64,000 nt of DNA from Betaproteobacteria bacterium (GCA_013298145.1 JAAFJO010000007.1:121674-185673), one strand, 5' to 3'; counted from the stretch's first letter, positions 39,971 to 50,717 are shown. The notes: generated from the letters alone by a model not told the origin. A program made the numbers and translations.

Positions 39971-40153
39971 TTAGACCGCAACCACGAGATGGCGAACTGC
40001 GTTCACCATGCCGCGCGTTGCAGGCGTGTCGATCAACACTTTGGTTGAGCCGATCTTCTTAAGACCCAAGCCGCGTACGCTTGCGACATGACTCGCGCGC
40101 GCGCCAATCGGCGACTTAATCAGTTTGACCGTAAAGGTTTTCTCTGCCGCCAT
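39971..40153 (-). CDS. rpmD: 50S ribosomal protein L30
   Basis: [53 protein letters not shown]. Confidence 0.98.
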   Translation of the reverse strand: MAAEKTFTVKLIKSPIGARASHVASVRGLGLKKIGSTKVLIDTPATRGMVNAVRHLVVAV

Positions 40154-40155
40154 GA

Positions 40156-40674
40156 TTACGCCTCTGACAATTGCTCGACGCTCATGCCACGCTTGGCCGC
40201 GATCTCAGCAGGTGTTGACACCTTTTCGAGCGCGTTGAGCGTCGCGCGAACGACGTTATAAGGATTGGTGGGGCCAAAAGTCTTGGCGAGCACATTGGTA
40301 ACGCCGACTACATCGAACACAGCGCGCATTGCGCCGCCCGCGATGACACCCGTACCATCCGACGCTGGCTGAATCAGCACTGTCGTCGCACCATGTTTGC
40401 CAGTGACCGCGTGGTGAACGGTGCCGCCCTTGAGCGAAACCTTGATCATCTGGCGACGCGCTTGCTCCATCGCCTTTTGCACACCAACCGGCACCTCTTT
40501 CGATTTGCCTTTACCCATACCAACGCGACCGTCACCATCACCAACCACTGTTAGTGCGGCGAATGCCATGATGCGGCCACCCTTCACCACTTTGGTGACG
40601 CGGTTGACGCTGATCATCTTTTCACGGAGACCGTCGCCTGGTTCTTCCTTCTGCTGTACTTGCGGACGTGCCAT
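40156..40674 (-). CDS. rpsE: 30S ribosomal protein S5
   Basis: [55 protein letters not shown]. Confidence 0.99.
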   Translation of the reverse strand: MARPQVQQKEEPGDGLREKMISVNRVTKVVKGGRIMAFAALTVVGDGDGRVGMGKGKSKEVPVGVQKAMEQARRQMIKVSLKGGTVHHAVTGKHGATTVLIQPASDGTGVIAGGAMRAVFDVVGVTNVLAKTFGPTNPYNVVRATLNALEKVSTPAEIAAKRGMSVEQLSEA

Positions 40675-40685
40675 GCGAGTACTCC

Positions 40686-41048
40686 TTAGAACTTGAGGCC
40701 GCCGGCGCGCGCTGCTTCAGCGAGTGCCTTGACGCGACCGTGATACTGATAACCCGAGCGATCAAACGCGACCACTTCGACGCCGGCGGCTTTCGCCTTC
40801 TCGGCAATGCGCGTACCAACGAGTTCGGCGGCGGCTGTATTGCCCCCGTTCTTCGCTTTCGCACGCACATCAGCTTCGACTGTTGAGGCGGAGGCGAGCA
40901 CGCGACGCCCATCACCCGAAATGACCTGGGCGTAGATGTGCGTGTTTGTACGGAATACCGCAAGGCGGGTTGCATTGAGCGCTGTCAAGCGAATACGCGT
41001 TTTACGCGCACGGACAACGCGGGCTGCTTCTTTGTCTTTGACTGCCAT
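40686..41048 (-). CDS. rplR: 50S ribosomal protein L18
   Basis: [29 protein letters not shown]...[29 protein letters not shown]. Confidence 0.98.
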   Translation of the reverse strand: MAVKDKEAARVVRARKTRIRLTALNATRLAVFRTNTHIYAQVISGDGRRVLASASTVEADVRAKAKNGGNTAAAELVGTRIAEKAKAAGVEVVAFDRSGYQYHGRVKALAEAARAGGLKF

Positions 41049-41062
41049 GATGGAACCCTACC

Positions 41063-41596
41063 TTACTTCTTCTTGGTTTCTTTGAGGGTGACCTTTTCGT
41101 CAGCGTAGCGAATGCCCTTGCCCTTGTAAGGCTCAGGCGGACGATACGCGCGAACTTCTGCGGCTACTTGACCCACCTGTTGGCGGTCAGCGCCGGAGAT
41201 CACAATCTCGGTCTGTGTAGGCGTTAGCACTTTGATGCCGACAGGCATTTTGTGCACGACGGGGTGCGAAAAACCGATTGAGAGGTTCAGGCTTTCGCCC
41301 TGAGCGGCAGCACGGTAACCCACGCCAACCAGCGTAAGTTTCTTCGTGAAGCCTTCGGAAACACCCTTAACCATATTGTTCACCAGGGCGCGGGCGGTAC
41401 CCGACATTGCCTTGCTGAACTGATCGCCGTTAACGGCCGAACACACAATCGTGTTTTCTTTCTTCTCGATCTTTACCTTGCCGCCAAAATCGCGTGAGAG
41501 GGTGCCGAGTGGCCCCGTTACGTCGATCTTGCCACCATTAAGAGCGATTTCAACTTTTGCCGGAATGTTGACCGGGTATTTAGCAATACGTGACAT
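41063..41596 (-). CDS. rplF: 50S ribosomal protein L6
   Basis: [33 protein letters not shown]...[17 protein letters not shown]. Confidence 0.99.
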   Translation of the reverse strand: MSRIAKYPVNIPAKVEIALNGGKIDVTGPLGTLSRDFGGKVKIEKKENTIVCSAVNGDQFSKAMSGTARALVNNMVKGVSEGFTKKLTLVGVGYRAAAQGESLNLSIGFSHPVVHKMPVGIKVLTPTQTEIVISGADRQQVGQVAAEVRAYRPPEPYKGKGIRYADEKVTLKETKKK

Positions 41597-41612
41597 CTTG
41601 ATTGCTCCCGGA

Positions 41613-42008
41613 TTAGGCGACCGTGCAGAGCACTTCGCCGCCCATACCCAGGCTGCGCGCTTTGCGGTCGGTCATCACGCCCTTGGGCGTCGACACGATC
41701 GCCACACCCAAGCCATTCATTACTGAAGGCAGGTTGTCGCGACCACGATAAATACGAAGGCCAGGACGGCTAACGCGTGCCATCGACTCGATGACAGGGC
41801 GGCCGGCGTAGTACTTCAACGCGATTTCAAGCGTTGGCAATTTTGCGTCGCCAGAGGTTTTGAAATCTTCGATATAACCCTCGTCCTTGAGAACGCGAGC
41901 AATAGCGGTTTTAAGTTTCGACGCAGGCATGGCTACGGAGAGCTTCTCCATAGCTTGCGCATTGCGGATGCGCGTCAACATGTCTGCGATGGGATCGGAC
42001 ATACTCAT
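41613..42008 (-). CDS. rpsH: 30S ribosomal protein S8
   Basis: [33 protein letters not shown]. Confidence 0.99.
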   Translation of the reverse strand: MSMSDPIADMLTRIRNAQAMEKLSVAMPASKLKTAIARVLKDEGYIEDFKTSGDAKLPTLEIALKYYAGRPVIESMARVSRPGLRIYRGRDNLPSVMNGLGVAIVSTPKGVMTDRKARSLGMGGEVLCTVA

Positions 42009-42023
42009 TGCCGAATCTCCTTC

Positions 42024-42329
42024 TTACCAGCTGGCCTTGGTGAGACCTGGGATCTCACCGCGGAATGCAAGCTCGCGCACCTTGTGGCGCCCGAGACCGA
42101 ATTTGCTAAACACGCCACGAGGACGCCCCGTCAATTGACAGCGGTTGCGCAAACGCGTTTTGTTCGCGTTGCGCGGAAGCGCTTGCAATTTAGCGCGCGC
42201 GTCGGCGCGTGCTTCTTCCGATTGCTTGGCGTCATTAGCGATCGCCTTCAACTCAGCGTGCTTCTTCGCAAACTTTGCGACCAGCGCTTCGCGCTTCAGC
42301 TCGCGGTTGATAGTTGAGAGTTTTGCCAT
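42024..42329 (-). CDS. rpsN: 30S ribosomal protein S14
   Basis: [39 protein letters not shown]. Confidence 0.99.
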   Translation of the reverse strand: MAKLSTINRELKREALVAKFAKKHAELKAIANDAKQSEEARADARAKLQALPRNANKTRLRNRCQLTGRPRGVFSKFGLGRHKVRELAFRGEIPGLTKASW

Positions 42330-42332
42330 GAG

Positions 42333-42884
42333 TTATTCCCCAGCCTTGCCACGGAACGGAAACTTAAAGGCTTGCAGGAGCGCCTTTGCTTCGTCGTCGG
42401 TTTTTGCCGTTGTAGCGAACGTGATGTTCATCCCGCGGAGCTTGTCGACCTTGTCGTACTCGATTTCCGGGAAGATGATCTGTTCTTTGACGCCCAAGTT
42501 GAAATTGCCACGACCGTCGAATCCGCGTGGCGAAATGCCACGGAAATCGCGCACACGCGGGAGCGCAACGTTGACCAAGCGATCAAGGAATTCGTACATC
42601 TGCTTGTTGCGCAGCGTAACCATCGCACCAATCGGATAGCCTTCGCGAATCTTGTAGTTCGCGATTGCTTTTTTCGCCTTGGTGACAACAGGCTTTTGAC
42701 CGACGATGGCAGTCATGTCTTTGACCGCGAAATCGAGGATCTTTTTGTCGCCGATCGCATCGCCAACACCCATGTTCACGACGATTTTCGTGAGGCGCGG
42801 CACTTCCATCACCGACTTGTAGCCGAACTGCTTTTGCAGTGCGGGCACCACTTCTTTGCGGTATTGCTCTTGTAAGCGAGCCAT
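42333..42884 (-). CDS. rplE: 50S ribosomal protein L5
   Basis: [43 protein letters not shown]. Confidence 0.99.
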   Translation of the reverse strand: MARLQEQYRKEVVPALQKQFGYKSVMEVPRLTKIVVNMGVGDAIGDKKILDFAVKDMTAIVGQKPVVTKAKKAIANYKIREGYPIGAMVTLRNKQMYEFLDRLVNVALPRVRDFRGISPRGFDGRGNFNLGVKEQIIFPEIEYDKVDKLRGMNITFATTAKTDDEAKALLQAFKFPFRGKAGE

Positions 42885-42901
42885 GATTTTTATCCTCTCG
42901 C

Positions 42902-43207
42902 TTAGACCGCTTTACCGGTCGATTTGAAAACACGCTGCTTGCGACCATCGACGAGTTGAATCGTCACTTTGTCGGCTTTTTGCGTGTCTTTGTTGTAGAG
43001 AGCAACGTTGGCAGCCTGGATCGGCATCTCTTTGGTAGTGATACCGCCAACCTCGTTTTTCATTGGGTTGGGCTTAACGTTACGTTTAACTTGATTGATG
43101 CCCGAAACGACATACTTGCCTTCGAGCACGTTCACGACTTCGCCACGCTTGCCTTTGTCTCGGCCGGTGAGCACGACGACTGTGTCGCCTTTACGAATTT
43201 TGTTCAT
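42902..43207 (-). CDS. rplX: 50S ribosomal protein L24
   Basis: [48 protein letters not shown]. Confidence 0.98.
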   Translation of the reverse strand: MNKIRKGDTVVVLTGRDKGKRGEVVNVLEGKYVVSGINQVKRNVKPNPMKNEVGGITTKEMPIQAANVALYNKDTQKADKVTIQLVDGRKQRVFKSTGKAV

Positions 43208-43233
43208 AGTTCGTCCTTTTCGCCTTTAGCTGG

Positions 43234-43602
43234 TTAGAGCACTTCGGGCGCGAGCGACACGATCTTCATGAACTTTTCCGTACGCAATTCACGCGTAACC
43301 GGTCCAAAGATACGCGTGCCGATGGGCTCGAGCTTTGCGTTGAGGATGACGACAGCGTTGCCGTCAAATTTGATGAGCGAACCATCCGGGCGGCGAATAC
43401 CTTTGGCAGTGCGAACGACGACGGCGTTGTACACGTCACCTTTTTTCACACGGCCACGGGGCTGCGCATCCTTGATGCTTACTTTAATCACGTCACCGAT
43501 GCCGGCATAGCGACGCTTCGATCCACCCAACACCTTAAAACACATCACGCGGCGAGCGCCTGTGTTGTCGGCGACGTCGAGCATCGACTGCATTTGAATC
43601 AT
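43234..43602 (-). CDS. rplN: 50S ribosomal protein L14
   Basis: [46 protein letters not shown]. Confidence 0.98.
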   Translation of the reverse strand: MIQMQSMLDVADNTGARRVMCFKVLGGSKRRYAGIGDVIKVSIKDAQPRGRVKKGDVYNAVVVRTAKGIRRPDGSLIKFDGNAVVILNAKLEPIGTRIFGPVTRELRTEKFMKIVSLAPEVL

Positions 43603-43739
43603 TTTGAAAATCTCCAACTTATCTCAGAACCAGGATTCACGTCGGTTCCGAGTAGTCTTGGGGCCCGTTTGGGGGCGCTTGAAACTAACGATGCGCAATT
43701 TAGCCCGTAAAACTGGGACGCCATTACGCGAAGCCTTGA

Positions 43740-43769
43740 ATTATGGCACGATTCAGCACACTCGGTCAA
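43740..43769 (-). promoter_or_regulatory. Candidate sigma70 promoter for the rplN (spc) operon
   Basis: Minus strand TTGACC-N18-CATAAT (43769 to 43740), about 140 bp upstream of rplN. Confidence 0.6.
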
Positions 43770-44069
43770 ACGCCGCCATCCCTTTTCGGCCAAATTCTGT
43801 AGTTGCTTAGCTCTAGCCGACGCCAAGAGCAGATTCACAGAGACTCCTTTCGCGGTTAGCCCTTTTTCGAGTGATCGTTACGTAAGTTTTTTACGGACAC
43901 CGCTTAGCTTGTTTTGAGCCTTTCGGCCCCTTAGCGGAAGGGGTAGAGCCTTTTCTTTACTCAAAACCGATAATCCTCGACTGCGCGAATTCAGCGGTTT
44001 CACGAATCATCCGATTAAAGTAAGCGCACGCTCACCGAACCAGTTCGATTTGGTTGCGACAATTGCAAG

Positions 44070-44726
44070 ATGCCGCGACCCAACATCCGAGTTTTGATTG
44101 CCGACGACCACGCGCTGGTCCGTGATGGCTTACGGAGTATGATTGAGGTGGATTGGCCCACTGCGCAGTTCGTCACCGCCGACAATCATGCCAGCACGCT
44201 TGCCGCGCTCACGAGCGTTTCTCCGCCAGACCTGGCCGTGATCGACGTTCGAATGCCGGGAATGTGCGGCGCCGCAAGCTTCGCCGAATTTCGTCGCGCC
44301 AACGCGACGACAGCGATCGTTGTGGTGACAGGGCTCGACGATCCGGGGCTCGAACCGAGCTTGCTCGCGCTGGGTGCGGCGGCCGTCGTTTCAAAAGAAG
44401 TACCCGCCGCAACGCTTCTGGCCACGCTCCACATCGCCCTTAAAAACACGCGCTCGAACACGTACCTGGATCCTGTTCCCTACGCGAACGAGCTTTGTAG
44501 CGAACTTATCATCGAGCCGCGCGATCTCCGCGGCAGTCACCAGTTATCCGACCGACAGCGCGACACATTGCGTTTGCTTCACGAAGGTCTTCCGAATAAA
44601 TTAATCGCACGGAGACTCGGTATCGCCGAGACGACGGTGAAGGGCCACCTTCACGCGCTCTACGATGCGCTCGATGTCGGCTCCCGCGCTGAGGCCGTTG
44701 CGCTTACGCGTGATTGGCTTTTGTAG
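44070..44726 (+). CDS. NarL/LuxR-type response regulator
   Basis: IRVLIADDHALVRDGLRSMIE receiver and LSDRQRDTLRLLHEGLPNKLIARRLGIAETTVKGHLHALYDALDVGSRAEAV HTH. Confidence 0.94.
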   Translation: MPRPNIRVLIADDHALVRDGLRSMIEVDWPTAQFVTADNHASTLAALTSVSPPDLAVIDVRMPGMCGAASFAEFRRANATTAIVVVTGLDDPGLEPSLLALGAAAVVSKEVPAATLLATLHIALKNTRSNTYLDPVPYANELCSELIIEPRDLRGSHQLSDRQRDTLRLLHEGLPNKLIARRLGIAETTVKGHLHALYDALDVGSRAEAVALTRDWLL

Positions 44727-44729
44727 CTC

Positions 44730-46568
44730 GTGAGCACAGCAGCGCCGCGCCCCCATCGCCCACGCGACTTGCTCAACGACCCGCGCGTTCGCACGGAAAT
44801 CGTGGCGCTTTTGTATCGAAATGCGGCGGTTGGCATCACGATGAACCTCCTCGCGATGCCGCTAGTGTGGCTCGCTTATCGAGATGCGTTGCCGCCCACT
44901 CCGCTGATCGCTGCGATTGCATTGTGGGTAACGTTGCAGGCCGTGAGCGCATGGAATCGCGCAAAGTGGATCGAGCTAGGTGCGGCTGAGCAGGCGAACG
45001 GAGAAACATCGCTTCGATTTCTTTCTCGCGCGCGGTGGATGGCATGGCTGCTAGCGATCGGTATGTCGATCTTGCTTGCAGTGCTTCACTTCGCGGCGGC
45101 GCCTGCCACGCCCGCGCTTGCAGCGACGCTTGCATTGATCTACGTGCTGGGTGCATGTATCTCGACGCTCGTTTACTTGCCACAAATCAAAACGTTTTCG
45201 ACCCTCGTGCTTGGCAGCCAAGCAACGCTACTTCTGCTGCGTCAAACCCCGATTGAAGCGCTCGTCGCTGTATTACTGATCGCGTTGATTGCTGGACTTT
45301 GGGGTTACGGTAGACGCTACAGCGAACAATTTCAGCAAACGATTGTGTTGCGTTTCGAGGTTCAGGATTTGCTCGCCGAGCAAGCGCGTTTGCGCGCCGT
45401 TGCTGAGGCGGCGCACGAAGCAAAATCGCGATTCTTTGCCGCTGCGAGCCACGACGTGCGACAACCGTTGCAAGCGCTGATGCTCAATTTCCACGCGCTA
45501 CGACACGCGCAGTCCAATGAGCGACGCGCAGGCCTGCTCGACGCAGCAGACAGCAGCGTGTCGGCGCTGCGCCAGTTATTCGATCAAGTCTTGGAGCTTT
45601 CCAAAATTGACGCGGGAGCGTTGCATGTGAAGCCGCAGCCCGTGGTGTTGCAAACGCTCTTTGACACGCTCGACGCACGCTTCTCTGTTGAAGCCGCCGC
45701 AAAAAACGTGTGGCTTCGTTTCGCACCGACGACCGCAACGATCACGAGTGACGCCAACGCGTTTGAACGCATGCTCGCAAACTTGATCGGTAACGCGATT
45801 AAACACACCGCGCGCGGCGGCGTTTGGATTGCCTATCGCCCGGCACGCGGACGCATCGAAGTGCGCGACAGCGGCATCGGCATCGCCGCCGAACATCACG
45901 CGCGGCTCTTCGACGAATTCTTTCAAGTAGAAAACGAAGCGCGGGATCGCACGAAGGGTTTGGGACTCGGGCTTTCAATCGTACAACGCATCGGCGCACT
46001 GCTTTCGCACGATGTCGGCGTCGCCTCGGCACCAAATCGCGGCTCGACGTTTTGGATCACCGCAAAACCACTTGCCACAGCGAAGACGGAGCAAAGTGTT
46101 GTCTTAAATGCGCAAACGTCGCAGGCCGCGCTGACCTTCCCAACACTTGAACACACCCGCTTTTGGGTGCTCGAAAATGACCGCGATGTGGCGCAATCGC
46201 TCGCAGCGTTTTTGCGCGACGCGGGTGCTCAGGTTGAACTGTTTTTCAAACCGGAAGATGCGTTGTCTCGTGCGCACGATCTCGCGCAGAGCGCAAACGC
46301 GGCGATACCAAACGCAGTGATTTCCGACTATCGCTTTGGCGCATCGCTCGACGGCGTTGCGTCTCTCAAAAAACTCCGTTCCGTCTTCCGGAGCGACACT
46401 CCCGCCATTCTCCTAACTGGCGATACGTCGATCAAAGACCTCTCACGCATTGATCACGAGTTAACCGGCGCACCCGCCACCACGCAACTGCTGCACAAAC
46501 CTGTGTCGGCGGAAGAATTGATCGCGGCGCTGAATTCGCTGCGCAGTACGCACGAGCGCGAACTGTGA
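44730..46568 (+). CDS. Hybrid sensor histidine kinase with C-terminal receiver-like domain
   Basis: GTG start; FFAAASHDVRQPLQALMLNFHALR (H box), N box LANLIGNAIKHT, KGLGLGLSIVQRIGALLSHDVGVAS, then FWVLENDRDVAQSLAAFLRDAG receiver. Confidence 0.92.
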   Translation: MSTAAPRPHRPRDLLNDPRVRTEIVALLYRNAAVGITMNLLAMPLVWLAYRDALPPTPLIAAIALWVTLQAVSAWNRAKWIELGAAEQANGETSLRFLSRARWMAWLLAIGMSILLAVLHFAAAPATPALAATLALIYVLGACISTLVYLPQIKTFSTLVLGSQATLLLLRQTPIEALVAVLLIALIAGLWGYGRRYSEQFQQTIVLRFEVQDLLAEQARLRAVAEAAHEAKSRFFAAASHDVRQPLQALMLNFHALRHAQSNERRAGLLDAADSSVSALRQLFDQVLELSKIDAGALHVKPQPVVLQTLFDTLDARFSVEAAAKNVWLRFAPTTATITSDANAFERMLANLIGNAIKHTARGGVWIAYRPARGRIEVRDSGIGIAAEHHARLFDEFFQVENEARDRTKGLGLGLSIVQRIGALLSHDVGVASAPNRGSTFWITAKPLATAKTEQSVVLNAQTSQAALTFPTLEHTRFWVLENDRDVAQSLAAFLRDAGAQVELFFKPEDALSRAHDLAQSANAAIPNAVISDYRFGASLDGVASLKKLRSVFRSDTPAILLTGDTSIKDLSRIDHELTGAPATTQLLHKPVSAEELIAALNSLRSTHEREL

Positions 46569-46630
46569 GCGACACTGCCTGAGAACGGCAGCTTGCCACC
46601 GGTCCTCACCATAAGCGATTAAGTCGTACA

Positions 46631-46723
46631 CCAAGTTTAATTGGGATATCGCCGCATTAATCATTATTTCGATAAGTATGTAAACGCCGCCTTCGCCCAG
46701 TTTAAGTGGGCGATTGCGGCGAT
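46631..46723. repeat. 65-67 bp spaced intergenic element, copy C
   Basis: ccaagtttaattggga (46631) and cccagtttaagtgggcgattgc (46696), spacing 65 bp; also atcgccgca/tgcggcgat inverted arms. Confidence 0.65.
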
Positions 46724-46784
46724 TTTCCTAATGCCAGAGCGCGGACTACCTCCATCGCTCAATCGATTGAGACTTCAGCGGCAA

Positions 46785-47150
46785 TCACGGCCTCAACGCC
46801 TCAATCCTCGCCCGAATCGCCGAAATCCGCACCGCTTCATCGGCGATCACGCTTCGATGCGCGCCAGCGATGAGTGCTGCGCCGTCGAGTCCGAGCATCC
46901 TGCGCAAGATCATCACGCCGTCGGTCAGCGGCAGGGTGCTGCCATCTAAGTCCACGTCAAACTGCGCAAGGTTCGCTTCGATATGCGCTTCGATCAACGC
47001 GGCGGTATTCCTCACCGCGCCTGCGCCGATCAATGCGCCGTTTTGCGTGAGCGAATTGCCTCGGAAGCCAAACAAATAACGAAGCAGCATCACGCCGTCG
47101 TTGCCCGCCACATAGCGCGATGCGGGATCGCTGGCATCGACGTTTAACCG
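46785..47150 (-). other. Dockerin-like paired module (C-terminus of RCC1-like protein)
   Basis: NVDASDPASRYVAGNDGVMLLRYLFGFRGNSL and FDVDLDGSTLPLTDGVMILRRMLGLDGAAL. Confidence 0.65.
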
Positions 47151-49970
47151 CGCAAACGGCGCTTTACACACCGACGCTGCATGCGTGGCAGCGCCGCTGC
47201 AAAACCATTCGAAGCCATCGCCCGCTACCACCGCGCTCGCCGTGCCGCTCGCGCACAAGTTTGCCGTCGGTGCCACGTTCGCGCGCACGCCGTTCGCGCT
47301 GCCGCACTCCGCATCCGTGATTGGTACGATGGCAAACGCGTTCGGCGCGCGGGTGAATTGCCCGGCGGGCGCGGAAAGATTGCCCGCTTGCAATGCGCGA
47401 ATGCCGCAGAGCACCGGCGCCGTGGCGGTCACGGTGAAGCCGGTGGTCGTGTTGCCACTCACCGTACAGGTCTGCGGTGTCCAGGTGTCAAACGACACCG
47501 GCAACCCGCTCGATGCGGTCGCCGAAAGCGGCACCGCCACATTCATCTTCAAGCTTGGTGGCGCGATGAACGCAATCGATTGCCCGAACGGCAACACGTC
47601 CACAGGCGTTGCCTGCGTGGCTGCTGTCGTGTTATTGCCGAGCTGGCCGTTGTTATTGCGACCCCAGCATTGCACTCCAGCATCGCTCATCAGGGCACAC
47701 GCGTGGGACAGGCTCACCGACACGCTCATCGGCCGCGCTGGGCCGATCAGATTCACAAGCACTGGCGTTGACCGATCCGTCAGCGTGCCGTCGCCCAATT
47801 GCCCTGCTGAATTGTTGCCCCAACAGGCCAGGTTCCCGGTGGAAAGCAACGCGCAGCTCGTTCCCCCGCCCGCCGCAATCGCGGTCGCTGTCACGCCCGC
47901 GCCGAAATTGACGGGCGTGGTCGGCGGTGTGGTCACTGAAGTCGCGGACGTTGTGCCGTCACCCAATTGCCCGACGGAATTGTTGCCCCAGCAAACCACG
48001 CGGCCATCTGTTTTAAGCGCACACGCATGACTGGAGCCAAGCGCCACCGCGCTCACACCGCTGCCAAGGCCCGTGGGCGTTACCGGCTGCCACACGGCGG
48101 TGGCGGTGCTGCCGTTGCCCAGCTGGCCGCTTGTATTCCCACCCCAGCAACGCAGGCCACCCGCGCTCGTGATCACGCAGGCGCTTGCGGGGCTGGTTGA
48201 CGTTACTAGATCAACAATCGTTTCGCCCTCTGGCAGATTGAAATTCACCGGCGTGGCATAGGCCGTATTGCTTTGCCCAACGATTGCCGGATCGACGCCC
48301 AGAATCCCGCCGCCGTTCCCCGAGTTGTTAGAGCCCCAGCAGCGCACGCTGTTGTCGTTTAACAGTGCACACGCGGCTTGAAACGTTGCACGCACCTGTT
48401 TCACATTTGTGAGCAAACCCGCACCATCCACCACATCCACGGCAGTCGCCGAGCTGGTGGCTAAATTGTTGCCCAGCGCGCCGCGAATGCCGTCGCCCCA
48501 ACACTTTACGCCACCGCTAAAGGTGACCGCGCAAGCAGCGGATGAGCCCGCGCTCACTTGCGAAATCTTTCCTGTAGCACCGGCGACATCGCGCGGCAAT
48601 GATGTCGGCGTTGATATCGATGACGAATCGGTGCCCCAGCATTTCACTCCGCCGCCGGGCGTGAGCGCGCAGCTTTGATTATTGCCAGCGGCGACGCTCG
48701 TCGCGCCGCGCGCCGAGCGGTTGACGACCACGGGGGTGCGAGCGTATGAGGCGGTCGTTAGCCCGCTATCGCCAAGGGCTCCATTGCCGCTGCTCCCCCA
48801 ACACTTTGCGTCGCCAAACTGCCCTAGAGAGCAAATGCCTACTGAACGGGCATTGAGACCAGTCACACCGCTGGAAAGCCCCGTAACATTCACGGGCACT
48901 GCCGAATCAGCGGTGGTGCCGTCGCCGAGTGTGCCGCCGAAATTGCTTCCCCAACATTTCACGCCTCCCGCCTCAACGCGCGCGCAGGTTGAAAAATCAG
49001 AACCGAAGCCGAAGACGACGATGTCGCGCGTGCCGTTTCCCAGCGTCACCACATCTACAGGAGTGGGATTCGGGTCGGTACCTGACGTAGTGCCGTTTCC
49101 GAGCGATCCAAAGTAGTTGTAGCCCCAGCACATCGTGCGCCCGGTAGTGCTCGCCGCGCAGGCATGTGCCGCACTCACACTTACCGACGCGGCGACGAAA
49201 TCGGTGGGGAGCACGGTCAACACCGGTGTGGCAGAATTTACCGTCGTGCCGTTGCCCAACTGCCCAAAATTGTTTGCGCCCCAGCAGTAAACGCGCCCAA
49301 TCGTCGAGCGCGCGCACGCCGACGTGATGTCAGAGCTCACCTGCGCCGCGAATTCGCCGCCTGGCAACGTAATCTCACCTTGCGTAGGCGTGCTTCCGCT
49401 GCAAAACACTTTACCGTTGCTCTTCAATGCGCAGCGATCTTGACGTCGCATCACGAAATCGACCACATCCGCGCCAAACTCCGTCGCATCGATCGGCGCA
49501 GCTGTCGCGTTCTGAAAGCATTTCACGCTGCTGCCATTGCTAGTGGGTTTGACTGCGCATGCAGTGGCGCCCGACCCCGATGCACCCGCCGCGATACGGA
49601 ACACGTCCGCGCCCACGAGCGGCATATCAATCGGGGTATCCGAATTCACTAGCGGTATTCCCCAGCAGCGAACGGTGCCATTCGCCATCGCGGCGCAATT
49701 CGCGCTGCCGCCCGTCACCACCTGCGAGGCGGGCTCATCCATCATGAGCGGCCCCGCGTTCGCCGCCGACGGGCCGAACCATGCAGTCGCAGCACACACC
49801 GAGAACGCCGCAGCCCGAGCGATCCCAGTGCGGTGAAGCCGTCGCGCGAACGATGCGAGCGATGCGAACGAAGCAAACAACGCAAAGCGTGCGCCCCGTA
49901 AAAACACAGCGTCACGCAGCTGCGACGCGCGCAGGCAGGTGGCGGAGAAGAATGAAGCGATGAAATACAA
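46785..49970 (-). CDS. Secreted RCC1-like repeat protein with C-terminal dockerin-like repeats
   Basis: 1061 aa; repeated CALxxxGxVxCWGxNxxGQLGxGT units; N-terminal signal-like region ending ANAG. Confidence 0.88.
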   Translation of the reverse strand: MYFIASFFSATCLRASQLRDAVFLRGARFALFASFASLASFARRLHRTGIARAAAFSVCAATAWFGPSAANAGPLMMDEPASQVVTGGSANCAAMANGTVRCWGIPLVNSDTPIDMPLVGADVFRIAAGASGSGATACAVKPTSNGSSVKCFQNATAAPIDATEFGADVVDFVMRRQDRCALKSNGKVFCSGSTPTQGEITLPGGEFAAQVSSDITSACARSTIGRVYCWGANNFGQLGNGTTVNSATPVLTVLPTDFVAASVSVSAAHACAASTTGRTMCWGYNYFGSLGNGTTSGTDPNPTPVDVVTLGNGTRDIVVFGFGSDFSTCARVEAGGVKCWGSNFGGTLGDGTTADSAVPVNVTGLSSGVTGLNARSVGICSLGQFGDAKCWGSSGNGALGDSGLTTASYARTPVVVNRSARGATSVAAGNNQSCALTPGGGVKCWGTDSSSISTPTSLPRDVAGATGKISQVSAGSSAACAVTFSGGVKCWGDGIRGALGNNLATSSATAVDVVDGAGLLTNVKQVRATFQAACALLNDNSVRCWGSNNSGNGGGILGVDPAIVGQSNTAYATPVNFNLPEGETIVDLVTSTSPASACVITSAGGLRCWGGNTSGQLGNGSTATAVWQPVTPTGLGSGVSAVALGSSHACALKTDGRVVCWGNNSVGQLGDGTTSATSVTTPPTTPVNFGAGVTATAIAAGGGTSCALLSTGNLACWGNNSAGQLGDGTLTDRSTPVLVNLIGPARPMSVSVSLSHACALMSDAGVQCWGRNNNGQLGNNTTAATQATPVDVLPFGQSIAFIAPPSLKMNVAVPLSATASSGLPVSFDTWTPQTCTVSGNTTTGFTVTATAPVLCGIRALQAGNLSAPAGQFTRAPNAFAIVPITDAECGSANGVRANVAPTANLCASGTASAVVAGDGFEWFCSGAATHAASVCKAPFARLNVDASDPASRYVAGNDGVMLLRYLFGFRGNSLTQNGALIGAGAVRNTAALIEAHIEANLAQFDVDLDGSTLPLTDGVMILRRMLGLDGAALIAGAHRSVIADEAVRISAIRARIEALRP

Positions 49971-50112
49971 ACGAGCCCCCGATACGGTTAGTCCCCGATT
50001 GTTCTACAAGCCAGGCGGGAACACACCAGATCGAAAGGACTGGTGGGCGGCGCGAAAGCCGTGCGGTGCGTCCGTTGAAACGGCGCAAATCGATATTCAC
50101 GTTGTATGTGCG

Positions 50113-50195
50113 TCCCGGTGAAGGCCGGGATCAAGCGCGCTAAGGAAGCATCGCAGCTAAAACGGAAGCGACGCTGATCCCGGCCTGCGCCGGGA
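50113..50195. repeat. REP-like inverted doublet
   Basis: tcccggtgaaggccggga (50113-50130) and tcccggcctgcgccggga (50178-50195), each self-palindromic. Confidence 0.75.
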
Positions 50196-50227
50196 GTCGC
50201 CCCATCCCACGAGCTATTCACATAAAC

Positions 50228-50314
50228 GCCCAATTTAATTAGGCTAAATACACGTTACGATAAATATCGATTACTAATAAAAAATTAGTCGCTCTCCCGA
50301 TTTAATGGGGCGCT
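50228..50314. repeat. 65-67 bp spaced intergenic element, copy D
   Basis: gcccaatttaattaggc (50228) and cccgatttaatgggg (50296), spacing 67 bp. Confidence 0.65.
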
Positions 50315-50362
50315 AGAAGCAGTGGCTACTTCAAGATTTCGTTCGAAAACACCACCCGCCCG

Positions 50363-50717
50363 TCACGGCATCAGCAACCGCAAATAAGCCTCAATCTGCG
50401 CCGTCGTCATCGCCGTGCCCACGTCGATGCTGTTGAACAATCCCGTCGCGATCCGCAAGCCCTGCATGTAGCGAACGATGAGCAGGCCATCAACAGTGAG
50501 ATCGAAACGATTGTCGCCATTCACATCGAGCGCAGCGCGAATCGATGACAGATAAGCCTGCGCTTCGCTCGGGCTGCGCTCAGCCGTTGGATGCATTGCG
50601 TTGTTCGTGATCGAACTGCCAGTGAAGCCCGCGAGATAGCGCAAGATCATCATGCCGTCAGTGGCGGCGTCGTTCGCGGAATTCGCTGCGGTGCTGTTGT
50701 CGATGTTGAGCGAGGGC
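50363..50717 (-). other. Dockerin-like paired module (C-terminus of Kelch-like protein)
   Basis: LNIDNSTAANSANDAATDGMMILRYLAGFTGSSI and LDVNGDNRFDLTVDGLLIVRYMQGLRI. Confidence 0.7.

Noticed and set aside
43704-43790. CCCGTAAAACTGGGA followed by GCCGCCATCCC in the rplN leader, similar to the intergenic element
   Set aside because: Spacing and right-hand motif do not match; overlaps the promoter region of rplN.
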